DNA of 19,795 bases from Pseudomonadota bacterium (GTDB lineage Bacteria; SAR324; XYD2-FULL-50-16; JAHJRI01). Below are positions 7,398 to 14,479 of this stretch, in pieces. The stretch covers positions 1 through 19,795 of the forward strand of contig JAKSDL010000863.1 in the NCBI GenBank assembly GCA_022360105.1, given 5' to 3'. Positions within the stretch are counted from its first letter, which is position 1. Each line of letters starts with the position of its first letter. The position numbers and the translations under genes are program-made. Below the pieces are notes generated by a model. It did not search any database. It had not been told where the DNA came from and worked only from the letters and a program-made list of their open reading frames with translations.

Positions 7398-7565
7398 TCA
7401 GGTGCCTCGGAGTTGATTGAATTTTTCTTTGTCAGCTGAGCAAAAGGGGCAAAACCAATCGTCTGCAAGATCCTCAAATTTTGTACCCGCAGTTATTCCC
7501 GCTTCGGGGAACCCTTCCTTTTCGTCATAAACCCATCCGCAAACCGAACATTCGTGTTTACTCAT
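7398..7565 (-). CDS. Rubredoxin, 55 residues
   Basis: Short electron-transfer protein whose single iron is held by four cysteines. Translation of the - strand from the ATG at 7565 gives CSVCGW (Cys6, Cys9) and WFCPFC (Cys39, Cys42), with YDEKEG and the AGT..DLADDW block that typify rubredoxins. Length 55 matches the family (about 50-55). A GGAG on the - strand precedes the start with suitable spacing, and the ATG at 7570 is excluded because it meets a stop after two codons. It begins 26 bp after the ABC ATPase stop and may be the last gene of that transcript. Rubredoxins often serve in oxygen or superoxide detoxification in anaerobes and in alkane hydroxylation in aerobes; nothing nearby decides which. 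Confidence 0.9.
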   Translation of the reverse strand: MSKHECSVCGWVYDEKEGFPEAGITAGTKFEDLADDWFCPFCSADKEKFNQLRGT

Positions 7566-7591
7566 CGCATTCTCCGATTCATTGTAATTGT

Positions 7592-8386
7592 TTAAGCCAG
7601 GAGCATTTTATCGCTGGCAAGTTCTTCTCCCTGGGCTTCGTAAAACTTTGCCAGCAGATCATTAACGGTTAGCTTTTTCTTCTCTTCATCCCTCACATCA
7701 TAGATGATTTTGCCGCGATGCAGCATTATCAAACGATTCCCCATTTGAATCGCATGTTTCATTTGGTGGGTAACCATCAATGTGGTCAGTTTTTTCTGAC
7801 TGACAATGCTATGGGTAAGATCCAGGACCTGCTGGGCAGTTTTGGGATCAAGAGCTGCCAGGTGCTCATCCAGCAAAAGAATTTCAGGTTTTACCAGGGT
7901 TGCCATCAACATGGTCAGAGCCTGACGCTGCCCGCCGGAGAGCAGTCCGGCAGTGTCCAGCAATCGATCTTCCAGACCAAGACCAAGCTGTTTTAATTCT
8001 TCTTTGAAGAAACCCCTGTCCCTGGATTTTACGCCAAAGCCTAAGCCTCGTTTCAAACCTCGTTTATTGGCCAACGCTAGATTTTGTTCAATGCTGGCAT
8101 GGGCACAGGTTCCCAGCAACGGATCCTGAAAGACCCTGGCGATCAGTTTGGCACGTTTAAATTCAGGCCAATTGGTAATATGCTGATTTCCGATTTCAAT
8201 GGATCCGGATTCAATCGGATAAGTTCCCGCCAGACAATTTAAGAGGGTGGATTTACCTGCTCCGTTGGAACCGATAATGGTGATAAAGTCACCTTCCTTT
8301 ACGGTCAGGCTGATGTCATCAATGGCCAGGATTTCGTTGACACTGCCTTTATGAAAGTATTTGATAATATTGGAAAGTTTGATCAT
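7592..8386 (-). CDS. ABC importer ATPase, TrpZ-like
   Basis: Nucleotide-binding subunit of 264 residues. Walker A is GSNGAGKST (39-47), the signature is LSGGQ (149-153), Walker B is ILLLDE (169-174) and the switch histidine is His207. It belongs with the permease and ABC_sub_bind-type binding protein immediately upstream, an arrangement called TrpXYZ in Firmicutes, where it is linked to tryptophan or related amino-acid uptake. The ATG overlaps the permease stop as ATGA (8383-8386), indicating translational coupling. Walker B is followed by HLAALD rather than the usual EPxxxLD, which I recall as normal for this sub-family. The substrate is not determined by the sequence. Confidence 0.92.
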   Translation of the reverse strand: MIKLSNIIKYFHKGSVNEILAIDDISLTVKEGDFITIIGSNGAGKSTLLNCLAGTYPIESGSIEIGNQHITNWPEFKRAKLIARVFQDPLLGTCAHASIEQNLALANKRGLKRGLGFGVKSRDRGFFKEELKQLGLGLEDRLLDTAGLLSGGQRQALTMLMATLVKPEILLLDEHLAALDPKTAQQVLDLTHSIVSQKKLTTLMVTHQMKHAIQMGNRLIMLHRGKIIYDVRDEEKKKLTVNDLLAKFYEAQGEELASDKMLLA

Positions 8387-9270
8387 GTCGTCTTCAGCTT
8401 CTTTTTGATTGTGGGAGTTGTTAAGGCAATAATGACTAGAATTGCCGTAATCAGGTTCAGGTCACTGGGGCTGACTGAAAAATCACCCAGTTCCATTCCT
8501 AATGCTACTGCAATTGCCAATCGATAAATCACAGAGCCTAAAAGAACAGCTACTATGGCCCTGGGAATAGTTTTATTACCTAGAATGGTTTCTCCCACAA
8601 TGACGGAAGCTAAACCCGCAATTATGGTTCCAACACCCATGTTTACGTCCGCAGCACCCTGGTTTTGTGCAATCAAAGAACCGGCTAATGCAACCAGCGC
8701 ATTGGATAAGCCTACTCCCAAAATGATCATGGTGTGAGTATTTACTCCCTGGGCTGTGATCATCTGCGAATTATCGCCTGTAGCCAGGATGGAAAGTCCC
8801 AATTCCGTATAAAGGAACCAAACAATGCCAATGACAATAATTGAGGCGAAGATAACAAACACAACAGTTGAAGCAAGATGACCCGGAATTCCCAGGGCTA
8901 TCAGCGGATCAAAAACAGTATCAACGGCTAACAGGGAGATATTGGGGCCGTCCATAATCCGAATATTGATCGAGTACAAGGCGATCATGGTTAGGATAGA
9001 AGCTAACAAGTGGAGGACCTTGAGCTTTGTGTTTAGGATGGCTGTGACCATTCCTGCCAGGAATCCGCCGATAATGGAAAGAAGAAGAGCGACAAAAGGG
9101 TTGATTCCGCTTGTCAACGCCAGTGCGGTGATTGAGGCACCAAGGGGAAGACTACCGTCTACAGTAAGATCAGGAAAATCGAGGATTCGAAACGTCAAAT
9201 AAACCCCGATTGCCATGATACCGTAAACCAGTCCCTGCTCCAAAGCGCCCAGGGCTGCGTACCAGGTCAT
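8383..9270 (-). CDS. ABC importer permease, TrpY-like (BPD_transp_2 type)
   Basis: Integral membrane protein of 295 residues with about eight or nine hydrophobic helices and a lysine-rich tail (KKKLKTT). The opening EQGLVYGIMAIGVYLTFRIL and DFPDLTVDGS match the branched-chain amino-acid/sugar permease superfamily branch used with ABC_sub_bind proteins. It forms the channel of the importer with the binding protein (upstream) and ATPase (downstream, 4-bp overlap). A 119-bp gap carrying a hairpin separates it from the binding-protein gene, which may lower its expression relative to the binding protein, a common stoichiometry in such operons. Confidence 0.92.
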   Translation of the reverse strand: MTWYAALGALEQGLVYGIMAIGVYLTFRILDFPDLTVDGSLPLGASITALALTSGINPFVALLLSIIGGFLAGMVTAILNTKLKVLHLLASILTMIALYSINIRIMDGPNISLLAVDTVFDPLIALGIPGHLASTVVFVIFASIIVIGIVWFLYTELGLSILATGDNSQMITAQGVNTHTMIILGVGLSNALVALAGSLIAQNQGAADVNMGVGTIIAGLASVIVGETILGNKTIPRAIVAVLLGSVIYRLAIAVALGMELGDFSVSPSDLNLITAILVIIALTTPTIKKKLKTT

Positions 9271-9308
9271 GTAAATTTTCTCGGTTTGTAAATGGTTAAG
9301 AATGAACT

Positions 9309-9340
9309 CCCTCGCAACGCTTTTGCGAGGGTAGGATGCG
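9309..9340. repeat. Hairpin between binding-protein and permease genes
   Basis: CCCTCGCAA (9309-9317) pairs exactly with TTGCGAGGG (9323-9331) around a 5-nt loop, followed on the + strand by TAGGATGCGC. On the - strand no T run follows, so it is more likely an mRNA-stabilising or REP-like hairpin than a terminator. The GTAGGATG flank resembles the repeats at 271-300 and 428-456 in the opposite orientation. Confidence 0.5.
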
Positions 9341-9389
9341 CCATTGCTTTTCGCTAACCGTAAATAGGTGTCAGGACAAACGTCAATAA

Positions 9390-10352
9390 TTACTTAAGGA
9401 TTTTGTCTGCTTTATCGATCATCGATTGAGGAATCGTAACTCCCATCGATTTAGCAGCATTCATATTGAGATGCAAAAGCAATTGATTTTGAGTCTCGAC
9501 TGGAGTGGTTGCGGGATTGGCACCTTCCAGAATTTTTTTAGCCATAAATCCGGTTTGGTAGCCATGCTTGTAATAATCAAAACCCATGGCCGCAACTGCA
9601 CCACGCGGAACAGAGTCAACATCCGCTGCAAAAATCGGTAAATTGTTCTGTTGGCCGACTTTTACAGCGGATTCAAAAGCTGAAACCACTGTATTATCGG
9701 TCGGAATATAAACTGCATCAGCCTTTCCAACCAGGCTCTTTGCTGCCTGATAAACTTCACTGGATTTGGAGGCTGTCGCTTCCACCACTCTGAATCCCAT
9801 CTCCTTGCCTGTATCTTTGATCATTTTAACCAATACTTTGGAATTGGCTTCTCCGGAATTATAAATGACCCCCAGATTTTTCAGATTAGGGTAGAACTCC
9901 TTCATCATTCCCATGTGTTTTTTAACGGGGAGCAGATCGGAAACACCTGTGATGTTTTTCCCGGGTTTTTCCCAGCTTTCAACCAGACCGGCGGAAACCG
10001 GGTCTGTTACGGCTGTAAACAGTAATGTTCTTTGCAGATTTTTGGGTGCTTTTTTCAATGCCTGGGCACATGCCTGAGCTGTAGGCGTTGCTATAGCCAG
10101 AATCAGATCCGGTTTTTCTCCCAGGATTTGTTGAGCAATCTGATTGGCAGTCCCCATATTAGCCTGGGCGTTGTGCACCTTGTATTCAACACTTACATTT
10201 TGCGCTTTCAATGAGTCCTGGAAACCTTTTAAAACTGCATCCAGAGCAGGGTGCTCAACAAATTGATTGACGGAGATTTTATAGGTCTTCGCTTGAACAC
10301 TGATTGCCAGACAAAGACCTAAAATAATAAAAGCTGAGAGGAGTTTTTTCAT
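9390..10352 (-). CDS. ABC importer substrate-binding protein, TrpX-like (ABC_sub_bind)
   Basis: Periplasmic binding protein of 320 residues. The N terminus MKKLLSAFIILGLCLAISVQA is a classical signal peptide with likely cleavage after SVQA (residue 21). Diagnostic patterns of the PF04392 family include the early VEHPALDAVLKG, ILAIATPTAQA, LLFTAVTDPVSAGLV, NITGVSD, LGVIYNSGEANS and YIPTDNTVVSA. The family includes TrpX-type proteins and many of unknown ligand. The AAGGGG sequence ahead of the ATG is a strong Shine-Dalgarno. It is the first gene of a - strand operon with permease, ATPase and possibly rubredoxin. Confidence 0.93.
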   Translation of the reverse strand: MKKLLSAFIILGLCLAISVQAKTYKISVNQFVEHPALDAVLKGFQDSLKAQNVSVEYKVHNAQANMGTANQIAQQILGEKPDLILAIATPTAQACAQALKKAPKNLQRTLLFTAVTDPVSAGLVESWEKPGKNITGVSDLLPVKKHMGMMKEFYPNLKNLGVIYNSGEANSKVLVKMIKDTGKEMGFRVVEATASKSSEVYQAAKSLVGKADAVYIPTDNTVVSAFESAVKVGQQNNLPIFAADVDSVPRGAVAAMGFDYYKHGYQTGFMAKKILEGANPATTPVETQNQLLLHLNMNAAKSMGVTIPQSMIDKADKILK

Positions 10353-10953
10353 GTTGCCCCTTTGGGATTGGTGTAAGCGTTTCTATTCATAAGAACATAT
10401 AGAACGTTCAATTTCGCGAAACATACATAATAAGAAGCTCACGAAATATCAATGGACGTATCGCTTGGAAAGCATCTAGATTTTTACAAAAACAGGCAAA
10501 AAGCAACAACATTTTTTAAAAAAATCTGATTTGATTCAGATTCAAACATGTGTTGAATTGAGATATAGTGGAGTTGTCCGGAAAAACAAAAACGAGGGTC
10601 TTTTCCAGGTTAAATGCAAAATTGTTAGGGCTTGCAAGCCATGCAATATTTTTTTTCGCAAGGCTCTGTGCGAAATTCGTTTTGTTTCTGTAAGCTTAAC
10701 TTAAAATTTGTCAACACAATATCTCAATCAGAAAGTAGTTATTTAAATATCAATAACTGAGTCCGCTCCAAAAAGTGTTTTTATTAGTCATTCGGGCTTG
10801 ACCCGGAATCCAGTCTTTTTGTACATCCCCGTGGATTCCGGATCAAGTCCGGCATGACAGGGAGTCACGATTTCAATTGAATCGCAAATTAAGCATTAGA
10901 TGACTTTTAAGAGTAGACTCATAACTTGAAAAGCAAGAACAAAAAGGGGGAAT
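10353..10953. other. Divergent intergenic region with REP-like palindrome
   Basis: A 601-bp gap between the TrpX-like gene (-) and the PLP enzyme gene (+). It is AT-rich, has no credible reading frame, and contains one large inverted repeat at 10787-10858. Both flanking genes must be transcribed from here, but no convincing promoter pair stood out by eye. Confidence 0.55.
10787..10858. repeat. REP-like inverted repeat, 25-bp arms
   Basis: The left arm (10787-10811, starting GTCATTCGGGCTTGACCC) and the right arm (10833-10858, ending AAGTCCGGCATGAC) are reverse complements apart from a few mismatches and one indel, around a 21-nt loop containing TTTTTGTACA. The GTCATTC...GACCCGGAATCC core resembles palindromic intergenic repeats widespread in proteobacterial genomes. 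It lies about 95 bp before the PLP enzyme gene. Confidence 0.75.
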
Positions 10954-12174
10954 ATGCAAAATTTTAGTCCTGAAAAAGAGATGACCAAAATTCGCAGGGA
11001 ATTTGGTGAGCATGGGGGAGTGTCACCTTCCATCTCGCGCTCTTCAACATTTACGGTAATGGATCCCAAAACCATGCCTGAAATCTTTACCGGTGCCCGC
11101 GGACCTCATAAAGGAGGTTGTTTTCTGTACAGCCGTCATTTCAATCCTACCGTTGATACTTTAGCCAGAGAGTTGGCAGCGATGGAGGGAACGGAGTCTG
11201 CTGTCTGCACAGCCAGTGGGATGGCCGCCATCTCATCAGCATTGTTGCAGATATGCAAGAACGGGGATCATATTGTTTCCAGCGATACGATTTATGGTGG
11301 TACCCATGCCTTGCTGGATCAGTTAATGCCTGAAATGGGTATTGAGACCACCTTTGTGCATCCTGAAGATTTGGAAGCTTTTGAGAGCTCCATTCGCCCG
11401 GAAACCAAAGTGCTCTACGTTGAGACGGTAGGTAATCCAACTTTAAAGGTGGCTGACATTCCGGGTCTCTCTAAAATTGCAAAAAAACATAATTTGAAGC
11501 TTGTAGTGGATAATACCTTTTCACCAATGATGATAACTCCTTCTATAATGGGAGCTGATGTCGTTATTCATTCTTTAACGAAGTATATCAATGGTGCCAG
11601 TGATGTGATAGCCGGTGTCATCTGTTGTTCTAAGGACTTCGTATTTGAGCTGATGGATTTGCACACCGGCCGGTGCATGCTTTTAGGACCGACAATGGAC
11701 GCCCGGACGGCTTTTGATATCCAGCAGCGCCTGCCTCATCTGCGTATTCGCATGATGGAACATGGGCGCAGGGCTATGGCCATTAGTGAAAGACTGCAGA
11801 CACTGAATGTTGATGTTAATTATCCCGGTCTGCCTTCACATCCGCAGCACGAATTGATCACATCCATGATTAACGAAGGTTATGGCTATGGCGGTATTTT
11901 TACCATCAATTGTGCCAGCACCCAAAAAGCGGAAGAACTGATGGATAAACTGCAAAATAAGGAAAGGTTTGGACTTATTGCAGTGTCACTAGGCTATTTT
12001 GATACATTGATGAGTTGCTCCAGCAGTTCGACATCTTCTGAAATAGCCCAGGAAAAACAAAAACGTATGGGATTGTCTCCTGGTTTGGTGCGCCTTTCCA
12101 TCGGTATCACCGGTACGCTATCGGACAGAATGGACCAATTGGAAAGAGCTCTGCAGGAAGTAGGAATGATCTAA
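10954..12174 (+). CDS. Cys/Met-metabolism PLP-dependent enzyme (MGL/CGL-like)
   Basis: Cytoplasmic fold-type I PLP enzyme of 406 residues in the cystathionine gamma-lyase / methionine gamma-lyase / homocysteine-forming superfamily. YSRHFNPT (59-66) supplies the phosphate-binding Tyr and Arg from the neighbour subunit, Tyr114 in YGGTH stacks on the cofactor, Asp186 in VVDNTF contacts the ring nitrogen, Lys210 in HSLTKY is the Schiff-base lysine, and Arg380 in VRLSIG binds the substrate carboxylate. The Cys next to Tyr114 that marks classical methionine gamma-lyases is Gly116 here, so the reaction (gamma-elimination versus sulfhydrylation) is undecided. The Ser-rich SCSSSSTSSE (354-363) is a distinctive segment near the active-site end. 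A strong GGGGGA Shine-Dalgarno precedes the ATG. The gene stands alone; the next operon has its own promoter. Confidence 0.9.
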   Translation: MQNFSPEKEMTKIRREFGEHGGVSPSISRSSTFTVMDPKTMPEIFTGARGPHKGGCFLYSRHFNPTVDTLARELAAMEGTESAVCTASGMAAISSALLQICKNGDHIVSSDTIYGGTHALLDQLMPEMGIETTFVHPEDLEAFESSIRPETKVLYVETVGNPTLKVADIPGLSKIAKKHNLKLVVDNTFSPMMITPSIMGADVVIHSLTKYINGASDVIAGVICCSKDFVFELMDLHTGRCMLLGPTMDARTAFDIQQRLPHLRIRMMEHGRRAMAISERLQTLNVDVNYPGLPSHPQHELITSMINEGYGYGGIFTINCASTQKAEELMDKLQNKERFGLIAVSLGYFDTLMSCSSSSTSSEIAQEKQKRMGLSPGLVRLSIGITGTLSDRMDQLERALQEVGMI

Positions 12175-12176
12175 GA

Positions 12177-12205
12177 TTGACGAAGCAAGGACACAGTCCT
12201 ATAAT
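12177..12205 (+). promoter_or_regulatory. Sigma70-type promoter for the flavin-regulated operon
   Basis: TTGACG (12177-12182) and a perfect TATAAT (12200-12205) are 17 bases apart and begin just after the PLP enzyme stop codon. Transcription is expected from about 12212, ten bases before the first aptamer base pair at 12222. This is the best promoter match in the window. Confidence 0.75.
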
Positions 12206-12221
12206 TATACGAATCAGACAA

Positions 12222-12420
12222 TTAAGTATCTTCGGGGCAGGGTGAGCGGACCACTCGCAATTCCCGACCGACGGTAAATCTGTATGTTAAGATGAGCCCG
12301 TGAGCAACAACTGAAGTGTAAAAGGAAAACCCGAACTGTTTTACCAAATTCAAAAGTTGTTGTTGATTCAGTGAAAATCTGAAGCCGACGGTATAGTCCG
12401 GATGGGAGAAGAGAACTTAA
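12222..12420 (+). promoter_or_regulatory. FMN riboswitch aptamer (RFN element)
   Basis: Conserved RFN blocks occur in order: TCTTCGGGGCAGGGTGA (12229-12245), AATTCCCGACCGACGGT (12259-12275), GAGCCCGTGAGC (from about 12294), GATTCAGTGAAAATCTGAAG, GCCGACGGT and AGTCCGGATGGGAGAAGA. The closing stem P1 pairs TTAAGT-A-TCTTC (12222-12233) with GAAGA-GA-ACTTAA (12408-12420). A 13-nt insertion inside P2 (12246-12258) forms a small extra stem. FMN binding is expected to shut off the operon through the terminator at 12502-12540. It controls the ABC importer genes at 12586-15244. Confidence 0.93.
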
Positions 12421-12443
12421 GCATAGTATTCCAAATTGGAACG

Positions 12444-12487
12444 ATGGAATGGCCAGCTATTTTTATATTTTGGTAAGGCCATTCCAT
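12444..12487 (+). promoter_or_regulatory. Expression-platform hairpin upstream of the terminator
   Basis: ATGGAATGGCC (12444-12454) and GGCCATTCCAT (12477-12487) are perfect 11-bp arms around an AT-rich 22-nt loop. The preceding TTCCAAATTGGAA (12429-12441) offers alternative pairing partners for both arms. The element lies between aptamer and terminator and is probably part of the switching platform. Confidence 0.6.
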
Positions 12488-12501
12488 TTAAATGCATATT
12501 G

Positions 12502-12540
12502 CCCCGAATGTCTTGTAGCCGACGTTCGGGGTTTTTTTTT
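12502..12540 (+). terminator. Riboswitch-controlled intrinsic terminator
   Basis: CCCCGAATGTC (12502-12512) pairs with GACGTTCGGGG (12521-12531), 11 bp including one G-T wobble, around an 8-nt loop and followed by nine T residues (12532-12540). It ends about 45 bases before the permease start, so it would terminate transcription before the coding region when FMN is bound. Confidence 0.9.
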
Positions 12541-12585
12541 GGTGCAAAACTTCCCGATTAAATGGAAATTCTTAGTGGAAATTTC

Positions 12586-13404
12586 ATGAGTTCACCGACA
12601 GATATTTCAGAACCTGTTGCAAAACAAAAATCCAGGGTTTCCAAATGGCTTCAGGGCTACGGGCTTGGTTTGATTGCTTTACCATTGGGAACTGTTCTGC
12701 TGATAGGTATTTGGCATCTGGTTACCAAGGTGGGGGAGTATCCAACTTTCATTTTGCCTGACCCTTTGAGTGTCTTTATTGAACTAAAGCGGATTACCCT
12801 GAACGGTATTTTGTGGATGCATATCAAGGCTACGCTCCAGGAAATGGCGGGTGGATTGTTGTTGGGACTGGGAGTAGCAACGGTATTGGGATATTTTCTG
12901 GCTAAAAGTCCAATACTCGAAAAATTGGTGGGACCTTACATTGTTGCTTCTCAATCGATCCCGGCTATTGCCATTGCTCCCTTACTGATCATCTGGTTTG
13001 GTACCGGAAAATTGAGCAAAATCCTGATTTGCGCACTGGTTGTGTTTTTCCCCGTGCTGGTTAATACCATTGTGGGAATCCGGTCCGTGGATGCCGGATT
13101 AAAAACCTTAATGCGATCCCTGCACGCCAGTCGTTGGCAAACATTCATCATGCTGGAAATCCCGGCATCTCTACCGGTTCTGCTGGGAGGATTGAAAATA
13201 GGTGTAACCCTGTCTGTGATTGGAGCCGTCGTCGGTGAATTCGTCGGTGCGGATCGAGGATTGGGGTATCTTATCAACCTGGCAAAGGGAATATTTAACA
13301 CTCCATTGATGTTTGCGGCTCTCATTGTGCTCACTGCCATTTCGCTTGCTTTATACCTTCTGATAACAGGATTAGAGAGATGGCTGCTCGATTGGCGCAA
13401 TTAA
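12586..13404 (+). CDS. ABC importer permease, ThiX/SsuC-like; probable riboflavin transporter subunit
   Basis: Inner-membrane channel subunit, 272 residues from this start, with about six helices. The cytoplasmic loop LHASRWQTFIMLEIPASLPV is the coupling motif of the BPD_transp_1 family (SsuC, TauC, ThiX). The ATG at 12586 is preceded by GTGGAA with good spacing; the in-frame ATG at 12562 lacks any Shine-Dalgarno and would add eight residues. It is the first gene behind an FMN riboswitch and terminator, and is followed by a NMT1/THI5-like binding protein and an ATPase. The regulation implies a flavin or flavin-precursor substrate, as described for RibXY-type systems; the ligand itself is inferred. 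The N terminus before the first helix is hydrophilic and lysine-containing. Confidence 0.9.
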   Translation: MSSPTDISEPVAKQKSRVSKWLQGYGLGLIALPLGTVLLIGIWHLVTKVGEYPTFILPDPLSVFIELKRITLNGILWMHIKATLQEMAGGLLLGLGVATVLGYFLAKSPILEKLVGPYIVASQSIPAIAIAPLLIIWFGTGKLSKILICALVVFFPVLVNTIVGIRSVDAGLKTLMRSLHASRWQTFIMLEIPASLPVLLGGLKIGVTLSVIGAVVGEFVGADRGLGYLINLAKGIFNTPLMFAALIVLTAISLALYLLITGLERWLLDWRN

Positions 13405-13498
13405 ACGCCGGTCGGTAAACCGATTAAGTACTAAAGTGGCAAATAAAAACACAATCAACCAATAACTTGTTCACATTGATAATAAAAAGGTTGCAGCT

Positions 13499-14476
13499 AT
13501 GAAATCCAATAAATTTATTGCTTTGCTTTGTATGTTGCTGCTTGCCTGTTCGACATCATCTTTGTTGGCGGCAGACACCAATTTAAAAACAATTCGATTT
13601 GGGGTCAGCTTTATCCCGAATGTACAGTTTGCTCCGATATATGTAGCACAAAAAATGGGTTTTTATGCCGAACAGGGTTTGAAAGTTGAGGTTGAATATG
13701 GGTATGAAAATGATTTTGTAGCCTTGGCAGCCCAGGGAGAACGAGAGTTTGCCTTAGGAAGCGGTGATCAGGTGATTTTGGCCAGATCCCAGGGGGTGCC
13801 AATTGTATATGTGATGAAATGGCATCAACGATTTCCTGTTGCCCTGATGGCACCAAAATCCAAGAATATCAAGTCGGTCAAAGATCTTGTCGGGAAAAGC
13901 GTTGGCATACCCGGGTTTTTTGGTGCCAGTTATGTAGGCTGGAAAGCTTTGTTGTTTGCATCCGGTGTTGATGAAACCAAGGTGACTGTGAAACAGATCG
14001 GATTCACACAGGCGAGTGCCGTTCAACAAAATATTGTGGACTCGGCCGTTGTCTACATCGTGAATGAGCCGATCCAACTTCGAAAAGCCGGAATCGAAGT
14101 GGATGTCATTGAAGTTTCCGATCATATCGACCTGGTATCCAATGGGTTACTGGTAGGAGAAAAGCTAATTAAAGAAGATCCGGAAACGGTGAAACGCATG
14201 GTATCAGCTACCATAAAAGGTTTGAACTATGCGATTGCCAATCCGAAGAAGGCTTTTGATATTTCACGAACTGTCATTCCCGAATTAACCGATAAAGATG
14301 CCCCGGTTCAGTTCGAAGTCCTCAAAGCTTCTGCTTTGTTGTGGCAAAGCAAAACCATGGGAATTTCTACAAAAAAATCCTGGGAGGAATCAGTGATTTT
14401 TATGCAGAAAACCGGTTTGCTAAATCGTCCGGTAATGGTTGACAAGCTGTTCACCAATCGTTTTATCGAGAAATAG
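13499..14476 (+). CDS. NMT1/THI5-like substrate-binding protein; probable riboflavin binder
   Basis: Exported binding protein of 325 residues. The leader MKSNKFIALLCMLLLAC has a lipobox (LLAC, Cys17), followed by a second possible signal-peptidase I site at SLLAA (residue 25), so it is either a lipoprotein or a free periplasmic protein. Family patterns of NMT1/THI5-like proteins are present: IRFGVSFIPNVQFAPIYVA, MGFYAEQGLKVEVEYG, FALGSGDQV, ARSQGVPIVYV, VGKSVGIPGFFGASYVGW and YIVNEPIQL. The yeast THI5 CCCFC motif is absent, as expected for a binding protein. AAGG precedes the ATG. Relatives bind pyrimidines, alkanesulfonates or flavins; the upstream FMN riboswitch favours riboflavin. Confidence 0.9.
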   Translation: MKSNKFIALLCMLLLACSTSSLLAADTNLKTIRFGVSFIPNVQFAPIYVAQKMGFYAEQGLKVEVEYGYENDFVALAAQGEREFALGSGDQVILARSQGVPIVYVMKWHQRFPVALMAPKSKNIKSVKDLVGKSVGIPGFFGASYVGWKALLFASGVDETKVTVKQIGFTQASAVQQNIVDSAVVYIVNEPIQLRKAGIEVDVIEVSDHIDLVSNGLLVGEKLIKEDPETVKRMVSATIKGLNYAIANPKKAFDISRTVIPELTDKDAPVQFEVLKASALLWQSKTMGISTKKSWEESVIFMQKTGLLNRPVMVDKLFTNRFIEK

Positions 14477-14479
14477 GTG

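Noticed and set aside
10393..10409. GAAC-type palindrome (GAACGTTC with a further GAAC) upstream of the TrpX-like gene, possible LexA-like box
   Set aside because: The half-sites are not spaced like a known LexA box and no SOS-type gene is adjacent; an 8-bp palindrome alone is weak evidence.
12951..13400. 149-residue - strand frame opposite the permease
   Set aside because: It is the antisense of hydrophobic permease helices and rich in Arg/Pro/Thr, typical of a shadow frame.
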